Of a stretch of DNA of 64,000 nt, positions 1-8,490 are shown piece by piece (the first letter of the stretch is position 1; each line of letters starts with the position of its first letter). The DNA comes from CALINF01 sp039990395 (lineage in GTDB: Bacteria; Pseudomonadota; Gammaproteobacteria; Pseudomonadales; Halieaceae). Under the pieces are notes generated by a model that saw only the letters and a list, made by a program, of their open reading frames with translations, was not told the origin of the DNA and did not search any database. The translations under genes and the position numbers were made by a program. Where the stretch lies: positions 124,001-188,000 of the forward strand of contig JBDXFZ010000139.1 of assembly GCA_039990395.1 (NCBI GenBank), read 5' to 3'.

Positions 1-1047
1 CCCGAAGCGCGCGTTGCAGTAGAGACGCTGGTGAAGACCGGCATGGTTGTGGTGGCCGGCGAAGTCACTACCAATACCTATGTTGAGCTCGAAGACGTTG
101 TAAGAGGCGTTGTACTCGACATTGGCTATGACAGCTCCAAAGTCGGCTTCGACGGCGCATCTTGTGCCGTGCTGAATGCGATCGGGAAGCAATCGCCCGA
201 TATCGCCATGGGCGTTGATGAAGATGGCAGCAAAGAGCAAGGCGCTGGCGACCAAGGTTTGATGTTCGGTTACGCAACTAACGAAACCGACGTGCTGATG
301 CCCGCCCCCATTTACTACAGCCACCGTTTGGTTGAGAGACAAGCGGAGCTGCGCAAGTCAGGCACACTCCCTTGGCTGCGCCCCGATGCCAAAAGTCAGG
401 TCAGCCTGCGCTACGAAAATGGCCAGCCTGTCGCCATCGACGCGGTGGTGCTATCTACCCAACATGACGAAGACATCAGCCAGAAAGACATTCATGAAGC
501 GGTAATGGACCTCATCGTTAAAGAAGTCCTGCCGACTGAGTGGCTGCACGCCGACACCAAGTACCACATCAACCCTACTGGCCAGTTCATCATAGGTGGC
601 CCTGTTGGCGACTGCGGTCTGACTGGCCGCAAGATCATCGTGGATACCTATGGCGGCATGGCACGGCATGGTGGCGGCGCGTTCTCAGGCAAAGACCCGT
701 CCAAGGTTGATCGTTCGGCAGCCTATGCCGGCCGCTATGTCGCCAAGAACATTGTTGCCGCTGGCCTGGCCGATCGGTGTGAAATCCAGATCTCCTACGC
801 GATTGGTGTGGCAGAGCCAACATCGATCTCTATCAATACATTCGGTACCGGCAAGATCAGCGACGACCACATTGCACAACTGGTTCGCGATCACTTCGAT
901 CTACGCCCCAAGGGATTGGTTGAGATGCTGGATCTGAAACGTCCCATCTATCGTAAAACAGCTGCATACGGACACTTTGGCCGCGAAGACGCGGACTTTA
1001 CGTGGGAGCACACTGATAAGGCCGAGGCGTTGAAGGCTGCACTTTAA
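1..1047 (+). CDS. metK: S-adenosylmethionine synthase, 5' end missing
   Basis: Makes S-adenosylmethionine from methionine and ATP in the cytosol. The reading frame is open from the first base of the window, so the start codon and roughly the first 40 residues lie upstream; 348 codons are present, against about 385-390 residues in the family. Visible family signatures are GAGDQGLMFGYA, the lysine-containing segment around DAKSQV, and GGGAFSGKDPSKVDRSAAY, all close to the E. coli enzyme. The next genes, ahcY and metF, belong to the same methyl cycle, so this is a methyl-metabolism cluster. The identification is secure; only the N-terminus is unseen. Confidence 0.98.
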   Translation, partial: PEARVAVETLVKTGMVVVAGEVTTNTYVELEDVVRGVVLDIGYDSSKVGFDGASCAVLNAIGKQSPDIAMGVDEDGSKEQGAGDQGLMFGYATNETDVLMPAPIYYSHRLVERQAELRKSGTLPWLRPDAKSQVSLRYENGQPVAIDAVVLSTQHDEDISQKDIHEAVMDLIVKEVLPTEWLHADTKYHINPTGQFIIGGPVGDCGLTGRKIIVDTYGGMARHGGGAFSGKDPSKVDRSAAYAGRYVAKNIVAAGLADRCEIQISYAIGVAEPTSISINTFGTGKISDDHIAQLVRDHFDLRPKGLVEMLDLKRPIYRKTAAYGHFGREDADFTWEHTDKAEALKAAL

Positions 1048-1069
1048 ATTACGAGGCTCTACCGTATTT

Positions 1070-1183
1070 AGGCTGGGTGTTGGCTGGCAGGACATAGAAA
1101 CATCAGCGACATGGATGTCGCTGCTGAGCCCCCACGGATGGGTTCACGGCGTTTTCTATGTCCTGCGAGTCACCGCCCAGCCT
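1070..1183 (+). repeat. Three-way-junction palindromic element with two GGA hairpins
   Basis: Between metK and ahcY two long complementary arms pair: AGGCTGGG (1070-1077) with CCCAGCCT (1176-1183), then a TGGCT/AGTCA helix, then CAGGACATAGAAA (1088-1100) with TTTCTATGTCCTG (1153-1165). They enclose two hairpins. The first (1104-1123) is a perfect stem with a UGGA loop; the second (1126-1145, GAGCCC with GGGTTC, one G-U pair) has a CGGA-containing loop. Both loops place GGA as in CsrA/RsmA targets. The structure is read directly; the role (leader control, protein-titrating RNA, 3'-end processing signal or mobile palindrome) is not known. It does not resemble a simple U-tailed terminator. Confidence 0.75.
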
Positions 1184-1273
1184 GGCAGGGCCGGACAGAG
1201 AACAGAGAATGACCTTAGCGATGGCAAGAGCCGCAGTTGCTAATACAAATTTAACAGTTCAGAGGAAAAACTA

Positions 1274-2665
1274 ATGAGTACTGCACAAAAAATTGAATCA
1301 AGAGAAGACTACAAGGTAGCCGATATTTCACTAGCAGGTTGGGGACGCCGCGAGCTGGATATCGCTGAGGGCGAGATGCCAGCATTGATGGCAATGCGCG
1401 AGAAATACTCCGCGAGCCAGCCGCTAGCCGGCGCCAAAATCCTCGGCTGTATCCACATGACTATCCAGACCGGCGTGCTCATCGAGACGCTGACTGCACT
1501 AGGTGCAGAGGTACGCTGGTCGTCGTGTAACATTTTCTCTACGCAGGATCATGCCGCCGCTGCGGTTGCAGAGTCCGGCGTACCGGTTTTTGCCTGGAAG
1601 GGCGAAACAGAGGAAGAGTATGAGTGGTGTCTTGAGCAAACCATCCTCAAAGATGGCCAGCCATGGGACGCAAACATGGTGCTTGACGATGGTGGAGACC
1701 TGACCGCCATGCTGCACGAGAAATACCCAGCTATGCTGGATCGTATTCACGGTATCACCGAAGAGACCACAACAGGTGTTCACCGCCTGCAGGAAATGCT
1801 CAACGACGGCAGCCTGAAGGTACCCGCAGTAAATGTTAACGATTCTGTCACCAAGTCAAAGAACGACAACAAGTACGGCTGTCGCCACAGCTTGAGTGAC
1901 GCGATCAAGCGTGGCACCGACCACCTGCTTGCTGGCAAAAGAGCGATCGTTATTGGCTACGGCGACGTAGGCAAAGGTTCGGCTCAATCGCTGCGCCAGG
2001 AAGGGATGATTGTACGTATTACAGAGATCGACCCCATCTGCGCCATGCAGGCGTGCATGGACGGCTTCGAAGTTGTATCCACGTACATCGATGGCGTGAA
2101 CGACGGCACTGCGTCTTCGGTAAACCGCGAACTGCTGCAAAGCACCGACATGCTGGTCACAACTACCGGTAACTACAACGTGTGTGATGAGCATATGCTA
2201 GGCGCGCTTAAAAGCGGCGCAGTGGTGTGCAACATCGGCCACTTCGATAATGAAATCGATACTGCATATATGCGCAATAACTGGGAGTGGGAAGAAGTGA
2301 AGCCGCAGGTGCACACAGTGTATCGCGACCGCGCAGCAAACGATCATCTGATTCTGCTGTCTGAAGGCCGCCTGGTAAATCTGGGGAATGCAACGGGCCA
2401 CCCCTCGCGCATCATGGATGGTTCATTTGCCAATCAGGTGCTAGCGCAGATTTATCTCTACGAGCGCAAGTTCGCTAATCTGGAAGATGCGCTGAAGCCC
2501 GGTGCCTTGTCGTTAGAAGTTCTGCCCAAGAAGCTCGATGAAGAAGTTGCGGCACACATGGTCGCAGGCTTTGGCGGCGTGGTTACCCGACTGACGACAG
2601 AGCAGGCAGACTACATCAATGTGAATGTTGATGGCCCCTTCAAGCCAGATAGCTACAAGTACTAG
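1274..2665 (+). CDS. ahcY: Adenosylhomocysteinase (SAH hydrolase)
   Basis: Reversibly splits S-adenosylhomocysteine into adenosine and homocysteine, removing the product inhibitor of SAM-dependent methyltransferases. The 463-residue product matches family length. It shows the substrate-binding histidine in CIHMT (about residue 61), the NAD-binding glycine motif GYGDVGKG (about 227-234), and the family C-terminus ending in SYKY. ATG at 1274 is preceded by AGAGGA. It sits 226 bp after metK, separated by the palindromic element, and 9 bp before metF, so ahcY-metF are probably co-transcribed. The pathway assignment as the SAH-recycling step is firm. Confidence 0.98.
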   Translation: MSTAQKIESREDYKVADISLAGWGRRELDIAEGEMPALMAMREKYSASQPLAGAKILGCIHMTIQTGVLIETLTALGAEVRWSSCNIFSTQDHAAAAVAESGVPVFAWKGETEEEYEWCLEQTILKDGQPWDANMVLDDGGDLTAMLHEKYPAMLDRIHGITEETTTGVHRLQEMLNDGSLKVPAVNVNDSVTKSKNDNKYGCRHSLSDAIKRGTDHLLAGKRAIVIGYGDVGKGSAQSLRQEGMIVRITEIDPICAMQACMDGFEVVSTYIDGVNDGTASSVNRELLQSTDMLVTTTGNYNVCDEHMLGALKSGAVVCNIGHFDNEIDTAYMRNNWEWEEVKPQVHTVYRDRAANDHLILLSEGRLVNLGNATGHPSRIMDGSFANQVLAQIYLYERKFANLEDALKPGALSLEVLPKKLDEEVAAHMVAGFGGVVTRLTTEQADYINVNVDGPFKPDSYKY

Positions 2666-2674
2666 GAACTGCTG

Positions 2675-3508
2675 ATGTCCGGTCGCAAAGCCAGTATCTC
2701 ATTCGAGTACTTTCCTCCAAAAACGGATGCCGGGAGTGAGAAATTGCTCACGGCAACCACGCCTGCACTGCGGGCGTTGGAGCCCGAGTTCTTTTCTGTT
2801 ACCTACGGTGCAGGAGGCTCTACCCGAGAGACTACACACGGTATCGTGAGTGCCCTGCGAGAGCAGGGTCTGACGGTAGCGCCCCATCTGAGCTTCGGTG
2901 GCGACGATGCAGCTACCATCGGCGCACTGCTTGACGATTATAAGGCGATGGGCGTAGACCGGTTGGTCTGTTTGCGGGGTGATCTACCTTCGGGAATGGG
3001 CGCGTTGCGTCCAATCTACGCCAATGAACTTGTTCAGTTTGTGCGTGAACGAACTGGCGATCACTTTCAAATAGAGGTCGCCGCTTATCCCGAAATTCAT
3101 CCACAGGCCGAGAACTACTCCAGCGACATCGCGTTCCTGAAGGGAAAGTTCGACGCGGGTGCCGATCGCGCCATCACTCAGTATTTCTATAACGTAGAGT
3201 CCTACTTCTACTTTCTGGATCGCTGCGCAGCTATTGGAATAGACAAACCGATAATTGCCGGCGTTATGCCGATCGTTAACTTCGCTAACCTTCAGCGCTT
3301 TTCGCGCAACTGCGGTGCAGAAATTCCTCGCTGGATCTGTCAGCGGGCGGATGAATTAACTAGCGCCGAAGACCTGCACAAGTTCGGCGTGGATGTCGTC
3401 ACACAGCTTTGCCAGACTCTGCTGGAAAGTGGTGCGCCTGGCATTCACTTCTACACTATGAATCAGGTTGACCCAACCCGGGAGATCTTCACCAACCTCG
3501 GATTGTAG
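2675..3508 (+). CDS. metF: 5,10-methylenetetrahydrofolate reductase
   Basis: Flavoprotein that reduces 5,10-methylene-THF to 5-methyl-THF, the methyl donor for remaking methionine from the homocysteine released by AhcY. The 277-residue TIM-barrel protein starts with the typical FEYFPPKT segment, then TYGAGGSTRE and LRGDLP, which hold FAD and folate contacts in the family. Start ATG 2675 follows AGGAA in the ahcY stop region. With metK and ahcY it completes a methyl-cycle cluster, only methionine synthase being absent. Length is slightly shorter than E. coli MetF (296) but normal for the family. Confidence 0.96.
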   Translation: MSGRKASISFEYFPPKTDAGSEKLLTATTPALRALEPEFFSVTYGAGGSTRETTHGIVSALREQGLTVAPHLSFGGDDAATIGALLDDYKAMGVDRLVCLRGDLPSGMGALRPIYANELVQFVRERTGDHFQIEVAAYPEIHPQAENYSSDIAFLKGKFDAGADRAITQYFYNVESYFYFLDRCAAIGIDKPIIAGVMPIVNFANLQRFSRNCGAEIPRWICQRADELTSAEDLHKFGVDVVTQLCQTLLESGAPGIHFYTMNQVDPTREIFTNLGL

Positions 3509-3525
3509 CTATTAGCAGGAGTCCA

Positions 3526-4251
3526 ATGCGCAAACCGCGTATATACAGCCCCCAACCACTCACATCCGGTGCTACGCTTGTGTTGGAAGAGGGCCCGAGC
3601 AACCATATAGCCCGTGCACTGCGAATGAAAGCGAACGATTCGCTGGTACTATTTGATGGCCAAGGTAACCAATGGCCCGCCCAAATAGACCACGTAGACA
3701 AGAAAGCCGTGACTGTCTGTTTAGGTGAGCGCAACGAGCACAGTAGTGAATCGCCTCTGCATATTCATATTGGCATCGCCATCTCCCGAGGTGATCGTAT
3801 GGACTGGATAATTCAAAAGGCTACAGAGCTTGGCGTATCAGCTGTAACACCACTGCGTTCGGAACGCTCTGAGGTTAAGCTCAAGGGAGACAGAGAGGAG
3901 AAAAAACTACGCCACTGGCGCCAAATCTCAATAAGTGCATGCGAGCAATGCGGGCGCAATACGCTGCCGCAGCTTAATCCGTTAACATCCCTAACCGAAT
4001 GGGTGAGTGCAGTTGATGCGCAGAAAAAGTACGTACTCCATCACCGCGCCAGCGCGGCAGCAGAAGCCGGGGAAACACCCTCGAGCGTCGCGCTGCTAAT
4101 CGGGCCGGAAGGTGGGTTGAACGATGTGGAGATCAACAATAGTGAACACGCTGGATTTACAGCGCTGGCACTTGGGCCACGCGTACTGCGCACCGAAACG
4201 GCGCCGTTGGCAGCAGTAGCGATTTTGCAGGCGCGCTGGGGAGATATGTAG
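3526..4251 (+). CDS. rsmE: 16S rRNA m3U1498 methyltransferase
   Basis: SPOUT-class methyltransferase that adds N3-methyl to U1498 of 16S rRNA in the decoding region. The 241-residue protein has an N-terminal PUA-like domain (roughly 1-75, with the HIARALRMK-like start) and a C-terminal knotted SAM domain, with LLIGPEGGL (about 188-196) and LGPRVLRTETA (about 214-224), the diagnostic RsmE motifs. ATG 3526 follows an AGGAG box at close spacing. It lies 17 bp after metF and could be the last gene of the methyl-cycle operon, consuming its SAM. Nothing unusual is seen. Confidence 0.96.
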   Translation: MRKPRIYSPQPLTSGATLVLEEGPSNHIARALRMKANDSLVLFDGQGNQWPAQIDHVDKKAVTVCLGERNEHSSESPLHIHIGIAISRGDRMDWIIQKATELGVSAVTPLRSERSEVKLKGDREEKKLRHWRQISISACEQCGRNTLPQLNPLTSLTEWVSAVDAQKKYVLHHRASAAAEAGETPSSVALLIGPEGGLNDVEINNSEHAGFTALALGPRVLRTETAPLAAVAILQARWGDM

Positions 4252-4363
4252 GCACACCCTACTGCGCAACTCTCTACCAAACTCAAAACGTAAGCGGATA
4301 CATAACCCTGAGCGGTGCTTGCTCGGTTATACTCCATTGCGTACCGTAACCGGTCAGCCGCGT

Positions 4364-4369
4364 AAGGAG
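4364..4369 (+). promoter_or_regulatory. Shine-Dalgarno site of gshB; upstream TATACT -10-like box
   Basis: AAGGAG lies 8 bases before the gshB ATG and fixes its start. About 60 bases upstream in the 126-bp gap after rsmE, TTATACT resembles a sigma70 -10 box, but no convincing -35 hexamer is present at 16-18 bp. The gap otherwise holds no gene or strong hairpin. Confidence 0.45.
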
Positions 4370-4377
4370 CGATCTGA

Positions 4378-5340
4378 ATGACGATCAAAATAGGCGTGGT
4401 CATGGATCCCATAGACCAGCTCAATTACAAGAAAGACAGTACTCTGGCGATGCTCTGGGCAGCTCAGGCAAAAGATTGGCAACTGTTCTACATGGAGCAA
4501 AAAGATCTCTACCTGGATCAGGGTGTGGCAAAAGCACGCATGGCAAAGCTAACGGTTTATCACGACCCTGATCGCTGGTTTAGCCTCGAGGAACACCAAC
4601 AGACCGATCTATCCGAGCTGGACGTGATCCTCATGCGCAAGGACCCACCTTTCGACAATGAGTATATCTACTCGACCTATATCCTTGAGGCGGCAGAACG
4701 CTTGGGTACGCTCATTGTTAATCGCTGCCAAAGCCTGCGCGACTGCAATGAGAAGGTGTTCGCCACACAGTATCCTCAGTGTTGCCCGCCGGTGTTGGTA
4801 AGTGCCGACAACGAACGCTTGAAAGCATTTTATGTACAGCACGAGGATGTGATCTTCAAACCACTTGATGGCATGGGAGGGTCCTCGATCTTTCGAGTAA
4901 AACCGGGCGATTCCAATCTCAGCGTGATCCTCGAGACTCTGACCAACTTTGGAGAGCTCACAATCATGGCGCAGCGCTACATCCCCCAGATCGTGGATGG
5001 CGACAAGCGCATATTGATGATCAATGGAAAAGCAGTGCCCTATTGTCTGGCGCGCGTGCCAGCTAGCGGAGAATTGCGTGGCAACCTTGCTGCCGGCGGA
5101 GAGGGTAGAGTACAACCCCTCACAGAACGTGATCAGTGGATTGCAGACCAAATCGGGCCCACACTCATCGAAAAAGGGTTGTTGTTTGTGGGGTTGGATA
5201 TCATCGGCGACTTTCTTACCGAGATAAATGTCACCAGCCCAACCTGTATCAGGGAGATTGACGCCGGCTATGATCTCAATATTGGAGCGCGCCTAATGGA
5301 CTGTATCGAGGATACGCTCAAGGCAAGAGCCAACAGCTAG
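4378..5340 (+). CDS. gshB: Glutathione synthetase
   Basis: Second step of glutathione synthesis: ATP-dependent joining of glycine to gamma-glutamylcysteine. The 320-residue protein matches E. coli GshB (316) with the N-terminal preATP-grasp domain (KIGVVMDPI), the ATP-grasp lysine/glycine loop VIFKPLDGMGGSSIFRV (about 159-175), and the C-terminal ITEINVTSPTCIREI catalytic segment. Start ATG 4378 has an AAGGAG box. It begins the gshB/TonB-like/yqgE/ruvX run that is conserved in Pseudomonas, where it neighbours twitching-motility genes as here. Confidence 0.97.
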   Translation: MTIKIGVVMDPIDQLNYKKDSTLAMLWAAQAKDWQLFYMEQKDLYLDQGVAKARMAKLTVYHDPDRWFSLEEHQQTDLSELDVILMRKDPPFDNEYIYSTYILEAAERLGTLIVNRCQSLRDCNEKVFATQYPQCCPPVLVSADNERLKAFYVQHEDVIFKPLDGMGGSSIFRVKPGDSNLSVILETLTNFGELTIMAQRYIPQIVDGDKRILMINGKAVPYCLARVPASGELRGNLAAGGEGRVQPLTERDQWIADQIGPTLIEKGLLFVGLDIIGDFLTEINVTSPTCIREIDAGYDLNIGARLMDCIEDTLKARANS

Positions 5341-5346
5341 CCGGCC

Positions 5347-6210
5347 GTGGGTTATCTGGTAACAGCGAAAACAGACAACCAGCGGCTGCGCTATGCGCTG
5401 GTGATCGCCCTGATTCTGCATGCGCTGGTGGTGGCTAATATCAGTTTCAACTTGTCTGGCTCAAACTACAATGCTCCACAGATCGAGGTCACGCTGGCTA
5501 CGCGACCCAGCACCTCCGCTGCCGAAGATGCACAGCTCATCGCGCAGGCAAACCAGCGTGGTAGCGGCAACGAAGCTGATTTAACCGCACTCAGCAGTGA
5601 AGTGATGGCCGCGTCCAGCGTCGCACCAAGACCTACAGAACAAGAATCCAACGACTCAACAGATTTGGCCAATAGCAATGATCCGCTCGTTACAACTACA
5701 GGCCGAACACGCAACCGTGCACAAACCGAGGTAGAGTTGCAGCGCAAGCGCGCACTACTGGAAGGTATCAGCCCGGAGGTTGACGCGCTGTCCGAGCAGC
5801 TCGCCAGTTTGGAAGCAACGCTTGATGAGCAGACTCAGGCCTATTCGAACAGGCCCAGGGTACGCAGGCTGACATCGGCATCCGCGCGCCAGGCGGCAGA
5901 CGCAGCCTATTTGCTGGACTGGCGCCAACGCCTCGAAGCGGTAGGCAACACCTACTACCCGGAGGCGTCGCTGCGCTATGGTATCTATGGTGAGCTGCGC
6001 CTGCTGGTAATCATACGAAAAGATGGTTCGCTCGAAGATGTGAGCGTACTGTCTTCTTCAGGCTATGCCGTGCTCGATGAGGCCGCGATCAAGATCGTTA
6101 GGCTCGCAGCACCCTACGCACCGTTCCCCCCAGAGCTTAGCGCCACCACCGACAAGCTCGAAATCATCCGCACATGGCAATTTCAGGAAAACGAGCTAAG
6201 CTCAGATTAG
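5347..6210 (+). CDS. TonB-like energy transducer (TonB3 type)
   Basis: A 287-residue inner-membrane protein: a single N-terminal membrane segment (about 15-34), a Ser/Thr/Asn-rich periplasmic linker, a predicted coiled-coil stretch around 125-165, and a TonB C-terminal domain (about 195-285, with YYPEASLRYGIYGELRL and SSSGYAVLDEAAI). It lacks the Pro-Glu/Pro-Lys repeats of classical TonB. Start is GTG, 6 bp after gshB. In P. aeruginosa the gene at this position, tonB3, is needed for normal twitching motility and pilus assembly rather than iron uptake; the nearby pilU/pilT make the same role plausible here. That role is inference; the domain assignment is firm. Confidence 0.85.
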   Translation: MGYLVTAKTDNQRLRYALVIALILHALVVANISFNLSGSNYNAPQIEVTLATRPSTSAAEDAQLIAQANQRGSGNEADLTALSSEVMAASSVAPRPTEQESNDSTDLANSNDPLVTTTGRTRNRAQTEVELQRKRALLEGISPEVDALSEQLASLEATLDEQTQAYSNRPRVRRLTSASARQAADAAYLLDWRQRLEAVGNTYYPEASLRYGIYGELRLLVIIRKDGSLEDVSVLSSSGYAVLDEAAIKIVRLAAPYAPFPPELSATTDKLEIIRTWQFQENELSSD

Positions 6211-6273
6211 TGCCCGATAAGCTGAACTAGGGCGTACTTTCTTTCCATCAAAGAGCAATCAACAATACAAAAC

Positions 6274-6864
6274 ATGTCACTGTCTAGCGCCGCCAAGCTG
6301 TCGAAAAGTGGTGATTGCCTACGCGATCACTTCCTGCTCGCAATGCCAAGTCTCACTGAGGGCATCTTTTCGCATAGCATCACCTACATCTGTGAACACG
6401 GTGAGAGCGGCGCTATGGGCATTGTTATCAACCAGCCATTAGATCTCACCGTGGCGGAAATTTTTGAGCATCTCAAAATAAAGGGCGGAGCGGGATTCGA
6501 GAAAGAGCCAGTGATGGCCGGCGGTCCGGTGCAGATAGATCACGGCTTTGTACTGCACAAAGATTGCTCAACCAAATGGGAAGCAAGTATCCACGTTACG
6601 GATGAGATAACACTGACTACGTCGCGCGATGTACTGCGGGCCATTGCTGCTGGTGAGGGCCCCAAGAATAATTTGATTGCGCTGGGCTACGCTGGATGGA
6701 CCGCAGGGCAACTGGAGGAGGAGCTTGCACAGAACAGCTGGCTGACCCTGCCAGCTGATAGCGATATCATTTTTTCTATCCCGCATGAACAGCGACTTGG
6801 CGCTGCCGCTGCAGCGCTCGGCATCGATATGAACCTGATTTCCGGCCAGGCCGGCCACGCCTGA
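6274..6864 (+). CDS. yqgE: YqgE/AlgH family protein (UPF0301)
   Basis: A 196-residue member of the YqgE/AlgH family, a compact cytosolic alpha/beta fold of undetermined biochemical activity (AlgH influences alginate and quorum-sensing genes in Pseudomonas). Conserved motifs are FLLAMPSL, GAMGIVINQP and MAGGPVQIDHGFVLH. ATG 6274 gives the short lead-in SSAAKLSKSGDCLRDHF before the conserved LLAMP segment, as in relatives. It precedes ruvX by 20 bp, the arrangement found throughout the Gammaproteobacteria, suggesting co-expression. No catalytic residues are recognisable. Confidence 0.94.
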   Translation: MSLSSAAKLSKSGDCLRDHFLLAMPSLTEGIFSHSITYICEHGESGAMGIVINQPLDLTVAEIFEHLKIKGGAGFEKEPVMAGGPVQIDHGFVLHKDCSTKWEASIHVTDEITLTTSRDVLRAIAAGEGPKNNLIALGYAGWTAGQLEEELAQNSWLTLPADSDIIFSIPHEQRLGAAAAALGIDMNLISGQAGHA

Positions 6865-6884
6865 GTTCTTCTGATACCACTGCT

Positions 6885-7313
6885 GTGTCCAACGATAAAC
6901 GTACCGTTATGGCATTTGACTTCGGTCTGCGGCAAATCGGCGTAGCGATAGGCAATTGCCTACTGGCAACGACACAACCGCTAGCCATTCTTAACGCACG
7001 CGACGGAATCCCCGACTGGCAAGCCGTGAGCAATTTGCTGCACGAGTGGCAGCCAGACCTGCTGCTCGTGGGTAACCCGCTAAATATGGATGGCACCGAA
7101 AGTAGCCTCGGCGCGAGATCACGCAAGTTTGGCAATCGGCTACATGGCCGCTTTGGCTTACCGATAGAATTTGCAGACGAACGACTGACCAGCTTCGAAG
7201 CAAAGCAAGATCTCGCAGCGAGCGGGCATTCGGGAGATTATAAAGCGCAGCCGATAGACAGCTACGCCGCTGAGCTCATCCTGAAAAGCTGGATGAGAAC
7301 CGCTATAGGTTAG
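6885..7313 (+). CDS. ruvX: Putative pre-16S rRNA nuclease / RNase H-fold resolvase
   Basis: YqgF-family protein with an RNase H fold. It is implicated in 5' maturation of 16S rRNA and was earlier proposed as an alternative Holliday-junction resolvase. The 142 residues contain the first catalytic aspartate in AFDFGLRQIGVA, the VGNPLNMDGTES loop and the DERLTSFEA segment with the acidic pair. GTG 6885 is the best start; an ATG four codons in (MAFDFG) would leave almost no N-terminus. It shares its last four bases (TTAG) with the convergent pilU, each strand using its own stop. Confidence 0.93.
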   Translation: MSNDKRTVMAFDFGLRQIGVAIGNCLLATTQPLAILNARDGIPDWQAVSNLLHEWQPDLLLVGNPLNMDGTESSLGARSRKFGNRLHGRFGLPIEFADERLTSFEAKQDLAASGHSGDYKAQPIDSYAAELILKSWMRTAIG

Positions 7314-8449
7314 CGGCCGAGAAACTGTCCGCGCTTGTCATCCTCGTCGTAGGTAAGACCCAGGCCATCACCAAACGCGGACTTGCCCTTGTCGTGCATC
7401 TTGATCATCAAGCGCACATCGTTCGCAGAATCAGCGTATCGCACCGCATCCTCATCACTAATGACGCCGTCGGCGTAAGCTTTAAACAGTGACTGGTCTA
7501 GCGTTTGCATCCCTAGCTCAGTGGACTTGGCCATAAGCTCCTTGATCAGATGAACCTCGCCCTTGCGGATATAATCCGCAATCAGGGGGCTGTTCAACAT
7601 AACCTCGACAACCGGCGCACGGCCCTCACCGTCTTTTCTTGGTATCAGCTGTTGAGCCACCATCGCCCTGAGGTTCAGAGACAGATCCATCCATATTTGA
7701 TGATGCAGCTCTGCCGGGAAAAAGCTCTGGATTCGGTCTAGCGCTTGGTTGGCATTATTGGCGTGCAGCGTACACAGACAAAGATGACCGGTTTCTGCGA
7801 AAGTGAGTGCCTGCTGCATGGTTTTGGCTTCGCGGACCTCGCCAATAAGGATGACATCTGGCGCCTGACGCAGTGTATTCTTCAGTGCGACCTCAAAGGA
7901 CTCAGTATCCATACCCACTTCACGCTGAGTGACGATACACCCGGCATGTTCGTGAATGAATTCGATCGGATCTTCAATACTGATGATGTGCCCGTGGCTG
8001 TTTTCATTCCGATACCCCACCATCGAGGCCAGTGAAGTGGACTTACCGGTGCCGGTAGCACCAACAAAAATCACCAGGCCGCGCTTGGTCATTGCCAGTT
8101 CTTTAATAATTGGCGGCAAACCAAGATCATCTACTTTGGGAATCACAGACTCGATGCGGCGCAGTACCAGACCGCACTTGCCTCTCTGTACAAATGCGCT
8201 TACCCGGAAGCGGCCCAGCTCGCCGCTAGAGAGCGCAAAATTGCACTCATGATGCTCTTCAAATTCCTTCTTCTGTTTCTCGGACATGGTGGACATAACC
8301 ATGTCTCTTGCATCCTCATCCGAAAGCGGATGATCGCTGATCGGCATAATCTGCCCATCGACCTTGATGGCTGGCGCTGCGCCTGACGCAATGAAGCCAT
8401 CGGAAGCACCTTCTTTCACGACTCGCTCGAGTAATTCTCCGATATTCAT
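7310..8449 (-). CDS. pilU: Twitching motility ATPase PilU
   Basis: PilT-dependent retraction ATPase of type IV pili, working as a hexamer at the inner-membrane platform. The 379-residue protein carries Walker A GATGTGKSTSLASM (about 128-141), the Walker B-like ILIGEVREAKTM, and the histidine box TGHLCLCTLHANNA. PilU, not PilT, is indicated by the longer C-terminal tail (DEDDKRGQF) and by lack of the AIRNLVRE segment seen in the neighbour. It follows pilT by 41 bp on the same strand, presumably one operon. It ends in the shared TTAG with ruvX; pyrR-pyrB-pyrC, which separate these genes in Pseudomonas, are absent. Confidence 0.96.
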   Translation of the reverse strand: MNIGELLERVVKEGASDGFIASGAAPAIKVDGQIMPISDHPLSDEDARDMVMSTMSEKQKKEFEEHHECNFALSSGELGRFRVSAFVQRGKCGLVLRRIESVIPKVDDLGLPPIIKELAMTKRGLVIFVGATGTGKSTSLASMVGYRNENSHGHIISIEDPIEFIHEHAGCIVTQREVGMDTESFEVALKNTLRQAPDVILIGEVREAKTMQQALTFAETGHLCLCTLHANNANQALDRIQSFFPAELHHQIWMDLSLNLRAMVAQQLIPRKDGEGRAPVVEVMLNSPLIADYIRKGEVHLIKELMAKSTELGMQTLDQSLFKAYADGVISDEDAVRYADSANDVRLMIKMHDKGKSAFGDGLGLTYDEDDKRGQFLGR

Positions 8450-8490
8450 ATGCTGTGCCTCCTGCAGGGCCGTTCAGGACCTGATATTGC

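Noticed and set aside
1048..1273. SAH or SAM riboswitch upstream of ahcY
   Set aside because: Location is suggestive, but the conserved SAH core (GAGGAGCG-type) and known SAM-binding cores were not found; the region is dominated by the GGA-loop palindrome.
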